Below, in pieces: positions 1 through 5,481 of a stretch of DNA of 5,481 nucleotides (positions within the stretch are counted from its first letter, which is position 1; the number at the start of each line of letters is the position of its first letter). Source of the DNA: an uncultured Bryobacterales bacterium (GTDB lineage Bacteria > Acidobacteriota > Terriglobia > Bryobacterales > Bryobacteraceae); NCBI GenBank assembly GCA_937859895.1, contig CALMAV010000055.1, positions 3,642 through 9,122 on the forward strand, read 5' to 3'. The position numbers were made by a program, and so were the translations under genes. The notes under the pieces were generated by a model that saw nothing but the letters and a program-made list of their open reading frames with translations, made no database searches and was not told the DNA's origin.

Positions 1-1
1 G

Positions 2-1246
2 GTGCTAGGGGCTGTGGTGGCCACGACCGATCCGATCTCTGCAGTAGCGACGGCTCGCAAGCTGGGCATTCCGCGCCGCATTTCCGACTTGCTGGAAGCC
101 GAGAGCCTGCTTAACGATGGCAGCGGCCTGGTGGCTTTGCGGTTCACATCAGCGCTGGTGGTAACGGGGGTGACGCCGACTTTCTTTCAAGGCGTGGGGA
201 CGCTGTTGTACCTGATCGTGGCCGGTGTGGCGATCGGCCTTGCGGTGGCATGGGTGGTCAGCCATATACAGAGAGCTATCTCGGAATCGGCAATTGAGAT
301 CACGGTCAGCATTATCACCCCTTACATTGCATATTTAGCGGCTGAGGCTGCCGATTGTTCCGGCATTATGGCAACACTGGCCTGTGGAATCTATCTGGGC
401 AGGCGTAGTTCCGGTTTCTTATCACTGCATGCGCGCATTGAGTCGTCCGCGGTTTGGAGCACGCTCGACTTCATTCTGAACGGCATTGTTTTTCTTCTAC
501 TGGGGCTACAGTTGCCAAGCATCATTGCTGACATACAGGGCAGAGGGCATCGGCTATTGCTGCTGGAGGCAACAGTGTTCTGCCTACTAGTGATTGCGCT
601 ACGAATGCTGTGGGTATTTCCGAGCTCATGGCTGATTTCCAAGCTGCGGCATCGAGCAATCGCGCGGCACACGGACCCGTTTTCGTCGCGTGAGGCTTTT
701 CTGATCGGGTGGGCAGGAATGCGCGGCGTATTGGCTCTGGCCGCGGCGATTTCGTTGCCAGAACATGTGGCTGGGGGTGGAGTGTTTCCAGAGCGGAACC
801 TGATCATCTTTTTTACATTTGCGTTGATCTTTGTGACGTTGGTTGTGCAGGGGCTAACGTTACCGGCACTGATCCGGCAATTGGGGTTAAGCGGGACTTC
901 AGTTGCCGGCGAATTGGAAGAGGAAGAAGCTGCGCGCCGCGAGATGATTACGTCCGCTCTGGCCTCACTTGGGGAGATCAGGCTGGAAGGGGAAGGCAAC
1001 CCGCACACGCTGGATCAGCTGGAGCACTACTACCAGAGGCGCCTGGCACTGCTGGGAGATGAAGAAGACGGGCCCGAGTCGGGTCTGAGCAAAGAAGAGG
1101 TACAGCAGTTTGACACGATTGCACAACGACTACGAGCGGTTGAGCGCACGGTGGCGCTGCGGCTTCGGGATAAGCGCAAGATTCACGATGAAGTGCTGCG
1201 GGATCTGGAGCGGGAGTTGGATTTGCTAGATGCCCGGTATGGGTGA
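2..1246 (+). CDS. CPA1-family Na+/H+ antiporter, 5'-truncated by the window edge
   Basis: Integral inner-membrane exchanger that swaps cytoplasmic Na+ (or K+) for H+, serving pH and salt homeostasis. The visible 414 residues start inside the transport core. TDP is at residues 9-11, and the ESLLND motif at 34-39 includes the Asn-Asp pair (N38, D39) typical of electroneutral CPA1 exchangers. A WSTLDFILNGIVFLLLGLQLP helix block spans 152-172, and GWAGMRG at 236-242 has the conserved Arg (R241). Several hydrophobic helices lie between about 40 and 295. From about 303 a charged, probably helical cytoplasmic tail (EEEEAARRE, then many Glu/Arg/Leu) runs to the end. E. coli YjcE-type relatives are about 550 residues, so roughly 120-135 N-terminal residues are missing to the left. 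The GTG at base 2 is therefore an internal Val codon, not a start. The stop is TGA at 1244. The family is secure; the transported ion and any gene symbol are not. Confidence 0.93.
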   Translation: MLGAVVATTDPISAVATARKLGIPRRISDLLEAESLLNDGSGLVALRFTSALVVTGVTPTFFQGVGTLLYLIVAGVAIGLAVAWVVSHIQRAISESAIEITVSIITPYIAYLAAEAADCSGIMATLACGIYLGRRSSGFLSLHARIESSAVWSTLDFILNGIVFLLLGLQLPSIIADIQGRGHRLLLLEATVFCLLVIALRMLWVFPSSWLISKLRHRAIARHTDPFSSREAFLIGWAGMRGVLALAAAISLPEHVAGGGVFPERNLIIFFTFALIFVTLVVQGLTLPALIRQLGLSGTSVAGELEEEEAARREMITSALASLGEIRLEGEGNPHTLDQLEHYYQRRLALLGDEEDGPESGLSKEEVQQFDTIAQRLRAVERTVALRLRDKRKIHDEVLRDLERELDLLDARYG

Positions 1247-1281
1247 TTGGGCGAGGATGGCCGACTGAGCCAGAACTTTCC

Positions 1282-1290
1282 TGTTAGAAT
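1282..1290 (+). promoter_or_regulatory. extended -10 promoter candidate after the antiporter gene
   Basis: TGTTAGAAT forms an extended -10 element: TG at 1282-1283, one spacer base, then TAGAAT at 1285-1290. Only a poor -35 match is visible (CCGACT at 1261-1266, 18-base spacing). The predicted transcript start is near 1297, directly before a strong hairpin. The same 11 bases (CTGTTAGAATC) recur just before lpxC. This is a motif match only. Confidence 0.3.
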
Positions 1291-1296
1291 CGAATA

Positions 1297-1465
1297 CGTG
1301 AGGCCACGGCTGCGAACCGTGACCTCATCAGACTTACGTACGCCGTTTCCAGCTGACGTAGATCTGCAATGTACCAATCAGAGTCAGTGCAAGTCGTATT
1401 CGGATAGCCACCTCCTCAGCCGGGGTGGGACGAAGAGCCTCAGCCATCAACTGGGGCTTTTCCCT
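1297..1465 (+). ncRNA. candidate structured small RNA, about 170 nt
   Basis: Between the antiporter gene and the convergent peptidase gene, an extended -10 element is followed by three hairpins and a T-run. Hairpin A pairs TGAGGCCACGG (1299-1309) with CCGTGACCTCA (1317-1327), with one C-A mismatch and a 7-base loop. Hairpin B pairs CCACCTC (1408-1414) with GGGGTGG (1422-1428), with one T-G pair and the loop CTCAGCC. Hairpin C (1433-1461) resembles an intrinsic terminator. The octamer CCTCAGCC appears twice (1414-1421 and 1438-1445), and TGAGGC in hairpin A can alternatively pair with GCCTCA (1437-1442) in the terminator arm. No convincing reading frame covers the stretch; the open frame from 1247 has an unnatural composition. 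I do not recognise a known family: no 6S, SRP, RNase P, tmRNA or riboswitch core is apparent. It could instead be the 3' UTR and terminator of the antiporter mRNA. Confidence 0.25.
1433..1465 (+). terminator. intrinsic terminator candidate, + strand
   Basis: AAGAGCCTCAG (1433-1443) pairs with CTGGGGCTTTT (1451-1461) across a 7-base CCATCAA loop, giving an 11-pair stem with two G-T wobbles. The GC-rich core is followed by TTTTCCCTT. It would end either the antiporter transcript (stop at 1246) or the small RNA proposed here. The T-run is short and broken by CCC, so efficiency is uncertain. Confidence 0.45.
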
Positions 1466-1477
1466 TATGTAAAGCCC
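1454..1477. repeat. perfect 7-base inverted repeat overlapping the terminator
   Basis: GGGCTTT (1454-1460) and AAAGCCC (1471-1477) are perfect inverted copies with a 10-base loop. The left arm is the same segment that forms the right arm of the terminator hairpin, so the two structures exclude each other in RNA. No T-run follows on either strand, so it is not itself a terminator. It could be chance. Confidence 0.4.
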
Positions 1478-1607
1478 GACCTAACTGAATAGCCGAACCC
1501 TCGTTAGAGAAACTTCGCCTCTTCGCGCCTCCTGCCAAGAATCCTCATTGTGCCATGTGGATTACGTTAGTTACCAGGCTGAGCACTTCGGCGCAGTTAA
1601 GTAGTAA
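1478..1607. other. remaining gap before the peptidase stop codon, no gene seen
   Basis: This is the rest of the 361-base gap between the antiporter and peptidase genes. It contains a short direct repeat of CTTCGC (about 1512-1525) and a weak TTCG-loop hairpin around 1580-1598. I see no convincing terminator for the minus-strand peptidase gene and no protein-like frame. The open frame on the + strand from 1555 runs antisense into the peptidase gene and is not credible. Confidence 0.5.
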
Positions 1608-3215
1608 TCAAGTGGCTGGCTTCGGTGCGGGCGTCGTCGGCTGTGGTGCGGGCAGGGGCTTGCGAGGGAGCATCTCGGGCCGGGTTGCAGTGTTGTATAT
1701 AAAAGACGCGATGATTGCTGACGCTTGCATCAGGTCGCTGGGCTGGATGCGATCGTACACATCCATGTTCGAGTGGTGGGTGCGCGTCTCGTAGTCCATT
1801 GGGTCCTGGATGAACTGAAAACCTGGCAGGCCGACAGCATCGAATGATAGGTGGTCGGTGCCGCCAGTGTTGCGAATAGAGATTGTGTTCGCTCCTAGAT
1901 CTTTGAACGGCACGAACCAACTCTCGAAGATGGGCCGCATCATGTCGTTGCCCTGCAGATAGACGCCACGAATCTTGCCGCCGCCGTTATCGAGATTGAA
2001 GTAGCCGTCTAGTTTGGGATGTTGCGCGGTTAGCTTCATCGTTTCGCGAGCGGCAAAGTGCTCTTTGACATAAGCGCGTGAGCCGAGCAAGCCTTCCTCT
2101 TCGCCACCCCAAAGAGCGATTCGCACAGTGCGGTCCATAGGCATTTTGAGCGACTTGAGAATACGCACGACCTCCATCACCACTGCGCTTCCAGCTGCAT
2201 TGTCGGTCGCGCCTGTGCCGCCTTGCCATGAGTCGAAGTGAGCACCGAGCATTACTACTTCGTCTTTATGCGGACCACTACCCGGGATCTCACCAACGAT
2301 ATTGAAAGTGTTCGGATCATCGGCACTCATATCGTTCTGGATGTTGAACTCCAGCTTTACAGGAATCTTGTGCTCCAGCAGACGGGCAATCCGGTTGTAC
2401 TGCTCCGGCATCACGGCTACTCCTGGCACAGACACGACTTTCTTGGTGTCGTAAGAACCACCTCCCGCTGCGAAGATGGTTCCTCCCTGCCCCTGAGTTC
2501 CGGCTGACATCACGAGCAGTACGCCTTCATCCCGCATGAACTGGGCAATCTTGTCGTTGAGACGGAGGCGCTCTTCGCGCGTGAGTGGCGGAGTTCCTGC
2601 AGACCTTGTGTGCGGAGCACTAGGAGAATCGACATACCGATTGGTGCTGGCGCTCACCGCCATGGCTTCCTCCCCTAGTTCGGCATCGGTGTAGCGATGC
2701 GCTTCGGCTCTCTCCGGAAGAGGTAAGTCGCGGGGTTCTGAAGTCATCACTATCTTGCCCCGCAGCTTGCCCTTGAACTTCTCCATGTCCGCTTCGGTCC
2801 GGATTACTGCCAGCATGGGCTCACCGGCGAGCGAACCGTTAGTGCCTTCGGTCCACGCCAGGGGAATGCCCATCAGCTCGGAAAATTGCGGCTCGGCCAT
2901 GTGGGCCTCAAAGTACTTGTTCTGCCAACTGCGGCCGAATGGTCCCCACTTTTCTTCTTTCACATTCGTGAGGCCGTATCCGCTCAACTGCTTGACGGCC
3001 CAATCGCCGGCTGTCCGGAAATTAGGCGGGTTGGTCAAACGCGGCCCGAGTACGTGGGTGAGGTAGAACATTGTGTCCATTACCTTGGAGTTGGTGAAGG
3101 CTTCGGTGCGAATCCGGTTCACCACCGAGAGATCAACCTTCTCTTCGGCGAGGCATATTAAGGGAAGCGCGACTAAAGCGGCCAGGAGCGCGGTGCGAGT
3201 AGTTGCATTCAGCAT
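1608..3215 (-). CDS. secreted zinc peptidase, family M28 (PA-like domain insert)
   Basis: Predicted exported metallopeptidase that hydrolyses peptide bonds with two zinc ions, probably an aminopeptidase or carboxypeptidase acting in the periplasm or outside the cell. The protein is 535 residues. Residues 1-23 look like a Sec signal peptide (Arg at 7, hydrophobic 9-22, cleavage plausible after CLA); the PLIC sequence is a poor lipobox. Residues about 115-300 fit a protease-associated (PA) type insert. The catalytic domain follows with a complete M28 set: H326 (GAHFDSW), D338 (GATDNAAGS), catalytic E373 and ligand E374 (EEEGLLGS), D409 (NLDNGG), and H481 in HHSNMD. GTDHLSF at 452-458 is also typical. 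The tail from 513 is rich in Pro, Ala and Thr (QPTTPAPKPAT), perhaps a flexible or surface-exposed end. The ATG start gives a good signal peptide but has no clear Shine-Dalgarno. The gene is divergent from lpxC and convergent with the antiporter gene. Substrate specificity cannot be read from sequence. Confidence 0.93.
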   Translation of the reverse strand: MLNATTRTALLAALVALPLICLAEEKVDLSVVNRIRTEAFTNSKVMDTMFYLTHVLGPRLTNPPNFRTAGDWAVKQLSGYGLTNVKEEKWGPFGRSWQNKYFEAHMAEPQFSELMGIPLAWTEGTNGSLAGEPMLAVIRTEADMEKFKGKLRGKIVMTSEPRDLPLPERAEAHRYTDAELGEEAMAVSASTNRYVDSPSAPHTRSAGTPPLTREERLRLNDKIAQFMRDEGVLLVMSAGTQGQGGTIFAAGGGSYDTKKVVSVPGVAVMPEQYNRIARLLEHKIPVKLEFNIQNDMSADDPNTFNIVGEIPGSGPHKDEVVMLGAHFDSWQGGTGATDNAAGSAVVMEVVRILKSLKMPMDRTVRIALWGGEEEGLLGSRAYVKEHFAARETMKLTAQHPKLDGYFNLDNGGGKIRGVYLQGNDMMRPIFESWFVPFKDLGANTISIRNTGGTDHLSFDAVGLPGFQFIQDPMDYETRTHHSNMDVYDRIQPSDLMQASAIIASFIYNTATRPEMLPRKPLPAPQPTTPAPKPAT

Positions 3216-3343
3216 GTCTTGTAAGGTCTGAGTGATTAGGCTTATCAGGTACGACCAGCTTAGAAGAAGGTTACGGCACGATTTGCGATTTCGAGCAGAG
3301 TGTAAGACCGAGTGAGTTGTCTTCGCTACAGTCAGGCTCGGTA

Positions 3344-3349
3344 ATCATA
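3344..3349 (-). promoter_or_regulatory. weak -10 candidate for the M28 peptidase gene
   Basis: On the minus strand TATGAT (5 of 6 to consensus) lies about 130 bases upstream of the peptidase ATG and would give a leader of roughly 120 nt. No good -35 is visible at the right spacing. It sits in the divergent region shared with lpxC, where the opposite strand reads TAATCA. This is a motif match only. Confidence 0.15.
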
Positions 3350-3419
3350 CAAACCGTGTCTGAATCACCACAGCTGTTGCAGCACAAGTGAAGCGCTCTC
3401 AGCAGATTAGGGGAAATGC

Positions 3420-3428
3420 TGTTAGAAT
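3420..3428 (+). promoter_or_regulatory. extended -10 promoter candidate at the start of lpxC
   Basis: TGTTAGAAT gives TG at 3420-3421, one spacer base, then TAGAAT at 3423-3428, identical to the element at 1282-1290. No -35 is recognisable, which an extended -10 can tolerate. The expected transcript start is about 3434-3436, on the preferred lpxC start codons (GTG 3433 or TTG 3436), so the mRNA would be essentially leaderless. If the longer GTG start at 3388 were used, this element would be inside the coding sequence and the promoter call would fall. Confidence 0.35.
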
Positions 3429-3432
3429 CTCT

Positions 3433-4326
3433 GTGTTGACGCAGTTCGAAACCACCATTCGAAGACCGCTGGATGTGACTGGCATTGGCCTGCATCATGG
3501 GGCTCCGGTTCAGATGCGCATTCTGCCGGCGCCGCCTGATACTGGAATCGTATTTGTCCGAACTGACTTGGATAACACCCCGATCCGTGCCAGCTGGGAA
3601 TATGTCAAGCGCGTCAGCTATGCCACCAGCCTGATGCACCCGAAAGGCATCCTGATCTCTACCACCGAGCACCTGCTCAGCGTGTTCTACGGCATGGGGG
3701 TCGATAACGCCTTTGTGGAACTGGACAGCCTTGAACTCCCCATTTTGGATGGAAGCAGCCTGCCTTTTGTGGAGTTGATTCGCTCGGTTGGATTGCAAAC
3801 GTCACGCCGCCAGCGTCGGTATATGCGGATTGTGAGACCGATCAGCGTTGAGAAGAATGGCAAGGTGGTTTCCATTCTTCCGTCGGATACGTTCGGTCTG
3901 CGCTGCCACAATTTTTTCGATCATCCGATGGTGGGTGAGCAGAGTCTGGAGTTGGAAGTGACGCCGGAGAGCTATGCGACTGAGATTGCGCCGGCCCGGA
4001 CGTTTGGTTTTGAATATGAGCTGGACCAGATGCGCGATCAGGGTCTAATCCGTGGGGCGACGCTGGACAATGCCGTGTGTTTCACACGCACGGGCGTAGC
4101 GAATGAGGGCGGATTGCGGTTCCCGGATGAGTGTTGCCGGCACAAAGCACTGGATTTGATTGGCGATTTGGCCTTGCTGGGTCGGCCTCTGCTGGGCACG
4201 GTGGTTGCACATAAAGCAGGCCATGCAATGCATGTGGCGTTGGTGAATGAGTTGATGGGCGATCCGAGTTACTACGAGATTGTGACGATTCCGGCGACGT
4301 CGAGTTTGCGGCGTGCTTCGGCGTAA
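3433..4326 (+). CDS. lpxC: UDP-3-O-acyl-N-acetylglucosamine deacetylase
   Basis: Cytoplasmic Zn-dependent deacetylase that removes acetate from UDP-3-O-acyl-GlcNAc, the committed step of lipid A synthesis. From the GTG at 3433 the protein is 297 residues, close to the usual 300-310. Family motifs in order: TGIGLHHG near 16-23; TTEHLL with catalytic E79 and zinc ligand H80; LPILDGSS at 103-110; RTFGF at 189-193 (Thr of the active site); RHKALDLIGD with zinc ligands H237 and D241 and K238; and GHAMH with H264 as general acid. All catalytic residues are present. An upstream GTG at 3388 would add 15 residues (KRSQQIRGN...) before the family's normal N-terminus and lacks a ribosome site. Starting at TTG 3436 puts the Glu-His pair at 78-79, the E. 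coli numbering. Neither downstream start has a Shine-Dalgarno, fitting a leaderless message. The gene stands alone, not beside fabZ, lpxA or ftsZ. Function is near certain; the start codon is uncertain. Confidence 0.96.
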   Translation: MLTQFETTIRRPLDVTGIGLHHGAPVQMRILPAPPDTGIVFVRTDLDNTPIRASWEYVKRVSYATSLMHPKGILISTTEHLLSVFYGMGVDNAFVELDSLELPILDGSSLPFVELIRSVGLQTSRRQRRYMRIVRPISVEKNGKVVSILPSDTFGLRCHNFFDHPMVGEQSLELEVTPESYATEIAPARTFGFEYELDQMRDQGLIRGATLDNAVCFTRTGVANEGGLRFPDECCRHKALDLIGDLALLGRPLLGTVVAHKAGHAMHVALVNELMGDPSYYEIVTIPATSSLRRASA

Positions 4327-4345
4327 GCTTCCGTGGAGTTGCGGA

Positions 4346-5110
4346 TTATGGTGTTTCAGCCAGAGTGAAGCGAGCTCGTTCGAAGCCGGCCGGTGTAACG
4401 TGCACGGAGCCTTGGAAAGGGTGGTTGATGTCTCCGATGGCAACGAGAATAGACGAGATTAAAAAGGCGAGCACCATTACCTGAAACAGGTGGAGCCGTA
4501 GGTTAAAGGAACCAAACAGGCAAGCAGACATGATGGTAACTGTGGCTCCGAGGATCAGTACGAGCCAGAGGATGCCTGGTAAGTCCGCCTTCACTTGTAA
4601 TTGGCGCAAGCGGCGGTACTCGGTCATCCTTGTAAGTTCTGTGAGCGTGTGGTCGAGAGCCGATTGTTCGCGCATCGTGCGTATTTCCGCTGACGTCAGC
4701 GTTGCCCAGAGTTGCCGAATCAAAAGTCGAGATGCTGGACTTAGTTCGCTGCGACTCATGGCAGGCCATTCGCTGGTGAGCATCACATTGGTGTAGTCAA
4801 CAGCGAGCTTGAGAAGTTGACCACGTTGGGGGTCCGGAAGGGCCCGGGATGAGCGGACAAGGCCGACAAGGCAGTTTGCTTCAGAGTCTGCATTTGCATC
4901 CGCTACTTGGAAATTCGTCCACACGGCGAAGAGCATGAATCCCAAGATGACGGCGTAAGTACTACCGAGAACGCTGACATGCCAGCCGATTAAGTCGTTA
5001 TGCTGTCGCCGTAACTTGCTTGGCCATAAGCGCTGAAGCAGCAGCAGAAATCCAGTTGCTGCTAACATCGTGGCGATCACGATAACCGTGTTCTGAAAGC
5101 TGTTTAGCAC
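4346..5110 (-). CDS. DUF4239 (bestrophin-like) four-helix membrane protein
   Basis: Inner-membrane protein of unknown function, 254 residues from the chosen GTG. Four hydrophobic segments lie at about 8-26, 45-65, 180-200 and 209-226, in a two-plus-two arrangement flanking a soluble loop of about 115 residues. Features I associate with DUF4239 are the basic RRQHNDLIGWH just before helix 2, helix 2 itself (YAVILGFMLFAVW), SEWPAM with the Glu-Trp pair at 114-115 in the loop, LPGILW leading into helix 3, and the closing HPFQGSVHVTP. The family has been compared to bestrophin anion channels, but transport is not shown for this protein. The GTG at 5110 is preferred because GGAGG sits 7 bases upstream; a TTG at 5128 lies upstream of that site and would add six residues. 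The gene converges on lpxC with 19 bases between stop codons and no obvious terminator between them. The family call is from memory of its motifs. Confidence 0.82.
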   Translation of the reverse strand: MLNSFQNTVIVIATMLAATGFLLLLQRLWPSKLRRQHNDLIGWHVSVLGSTYAVILGFMLFAVWTNFQVADANADSEANCLVGLVRSSRALPDPQRGQLLKLAVDYTNVMLTSEWPAMSRSELSPASRLLIRQLWATLTSAEIRTMREQSALDHTLTELTRMTEYRRLRQLQVKADLPGILWLVLILGATVTIMSACLFGSFNLRLHLFQVMVLAFLISSILVAIGDINHPFQGSVHVTPAGFERARFTLAETP

Positions 5111-5117
5111 TTCGGCG

Positions 5118-5122
5118 CCTCC
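5118..5122 (-). promoter_or_regulatory. strong Shine-Dalgarno fixing the DUF4239 gene start
   Basis: GGAGG on the minus strand is separated by 7 bases (CGCCGAA) from the GTG at 5110-5108. It is the clearest ribosome binding site in the window and argues against the longer TTG start at 5128, which would place this site inside the coding sequence. Confidence 0.7.
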
Positions 5123-5159
5123 AATCAAAGCGTGGAGAAGGTGGCGGAACCCGATGGAA

Positions 5160-5168
5160 AGAATAGCA
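5160..5168 (-). promoter_or_regulatory. extended -10 promoter candidate for the DUF4239 gene
   Basis: On the minus strand TGCTATTCT has the TGn extension followed by a 4-of-6 -10 hexamer (TATTCT at 5165-5160). The predicted start near 5153 would give a leader of about 43 nt carrying the GGAGG site. No good -35 is visible, so this is weak. Confidence 0.25.
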
Positions 5169-5420
5169 AAGTGAGCCGCTTGTAATCACTGGGCCTGCAA
5201 CGCTGCGACTGCTTTACGGTTGTGTATAGAGAGGGGATTCCGGCAACTAAAAGTGAGAATTTGTGGCTCCGCAGGTGGATGCGCCCCGAAGCTGAGTAGC
5301 TATCGATTTTCAGATATTTCTCTTACGGAAGTAATTGCACGCTGCGCAGTGAGATTGCCTGACCTCCCGCAAGCTCCTACTTTATCTCTGGTGAATATAC
5401 GGCTGAAGATCTCTGTCAGC
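5169..5420. other. gene-poor stretch, nothing convincing
   Basis: This stretch is upstream of the DUF4239 gene. The + strand is open from 5220 to 5456 for 78 codons, but it starts with GTG without a ribosome site, resembles nothing I know, and its opposite strand is equally open in one frame. No tRNA, terminator with a T-run, or long repeat was seen. Confidence 0.4.
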
Positions 5421-5480
5421 TTACTCGAGCGCAAGCCGCGGAAGGTGCGAATCTGACCCGAAGTCGTAGAACACCCGGAG
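5421..5480 (-). CDS. possible C-terminus of an unidentified gene entering from the right edge
   Basis: On the minus strand the frame beginning at 5480 reads LRVFYDFGSDSHLPRLALE and ends at a TAA (5423-5421). Most of its codons end in G or C, as in the real genes here, and the composition is protein-like. It is only 19 codons, so an open frame of this length is easily chance, and a second minus-strand frame is open for longer through this edge. I do not recognise a family. If real, it would be the end of a gene upstream of the DUF4239 gene, with about 310 bases between the two. Confidence 0.15.
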   Translation of the reverse strand, partial: LRVFYDFGSDSHLPRLALE

Positions 5481-5481
5481 T

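Noticed and set aside
2..4. GTG at base 2 as the true start of the antiporter gene
   Set aside because: It lies within a conserved transport helix leading into TDP; family members have roughly 120-135 residues before this point.
391..1008. 205-codon open frame on the minus strand
   Set aside because: It is antisense to the antiporter gene, rich in Ser/Arg/Pro/Cys with no domain character; a shadow of the real gene.
1297..1465. Identity of the small RNA candidate as 6S RNA, considered because of its length
   Set aside because: The 5' end folds into its own local hairpin instead of pairing with the 3' end around a central bubble, so the 6S layout is not met.
1247..1492. 81-codon open frame on the + strand directly after the antiporter stop
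   Set aside because: It starts with TTG with no ribosome site, has an unnatural composition, and runs through hairpins and a terminator-like stem.
3268..3300. Tandem CGATTTG/CGATTTC as an operator between the M28 gene and lpxC
   Set aside because: Only two short direct copies with no symmetry or known regulator match; too little to call a binding site.
3271..3798. 175-codon open frame on the minus strand
   Set aside because: It overlaps lpxC antisense and crosses its promoter region; the protein has no recognisable features.
4045..4443. 132-codon minus-strand frame spanning the lpxC and DUF4239 gene ends
   Set aside because: It overlaps two well-supported genes in other frames and has a His/Arg/Gln-rich shadow composition.
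1582..5118. 13-base direct repeat AGCACTTCGGCGC at 1582-1594 and 5106-5118
   Set aside because: One copy covers the start of the DUF4239 gene and the other lies beyond the peptidase stop; there are no target-site or mobile-element features, and chance is a reasonable explanation.
5220..5456. 78-codon open frame on the + strand
   Set aside because: GTG start without a Shine-Dalgarno, no recognised motif, and an opposite-strand frame is also open; not supported as a gene.

Overview
The window looks like ordinary chromosomal DNA from a Gram-negative bacterium of moderately high GC. It carries lpxC, the committed step of lipid A synthesis, so the cell should have an LPS-type outer membrane. The combination of a secreted M28 peptidase with a PA-like insert, extended -10 promoters of the form TGnTAGAAT, and several genes started by GTG or TTG is reminiscent of Acidobacteriota (Terriglobia). 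That placement is inference from style only; no marker gene in the window proves it.

Layout, left to right. Bases 2-1246 (+) hold the C-terminal three quarters of a CPA1-type Na+/H+ antiporter, whose N-terminus lies off the left edge. Bases 1247-1607 are a gene-poor gap. It contains an extended -10 promoter candidate, three hairpins and a terminator-like stem with a T-run, which together could be a small RNA of about 170 nt. Bases 1608-3215 (-) encode a secreted zinc peptidase of family M28. A divergent intergenic region follows, and then lpxC on the + strand (preferred start 3433, end 4326). lpxC converges, with only 19 bases between the stop codons, on a minus-strand gene for a four-helix membrane protein of the DUF4239 (bestrophin-like) type at 4346-5110. 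Bases 5111-5481 hold that gene's ribosome binding site, a weak promoter candidate, and perhaps the last codons of another minus-strand gene entering from the right edge.

No operon is evident: the four genes alternate in strand, each appears to be its own transcription unit, and their functions (cation exchange, extracytoplasmic proteolysis, lipid A synthesis, unknown membrane protein) share only an envelope theme. I see no mobile element, CRISPR array, tRNA, rRNA, phage gene or defence system. The observations most worth a second look are the possible leaderless start of lpxC, the structured RNA candidate after the antiporter gene, and the corrected start of the DUF4239 gene. None of these amounts to a new biological system.
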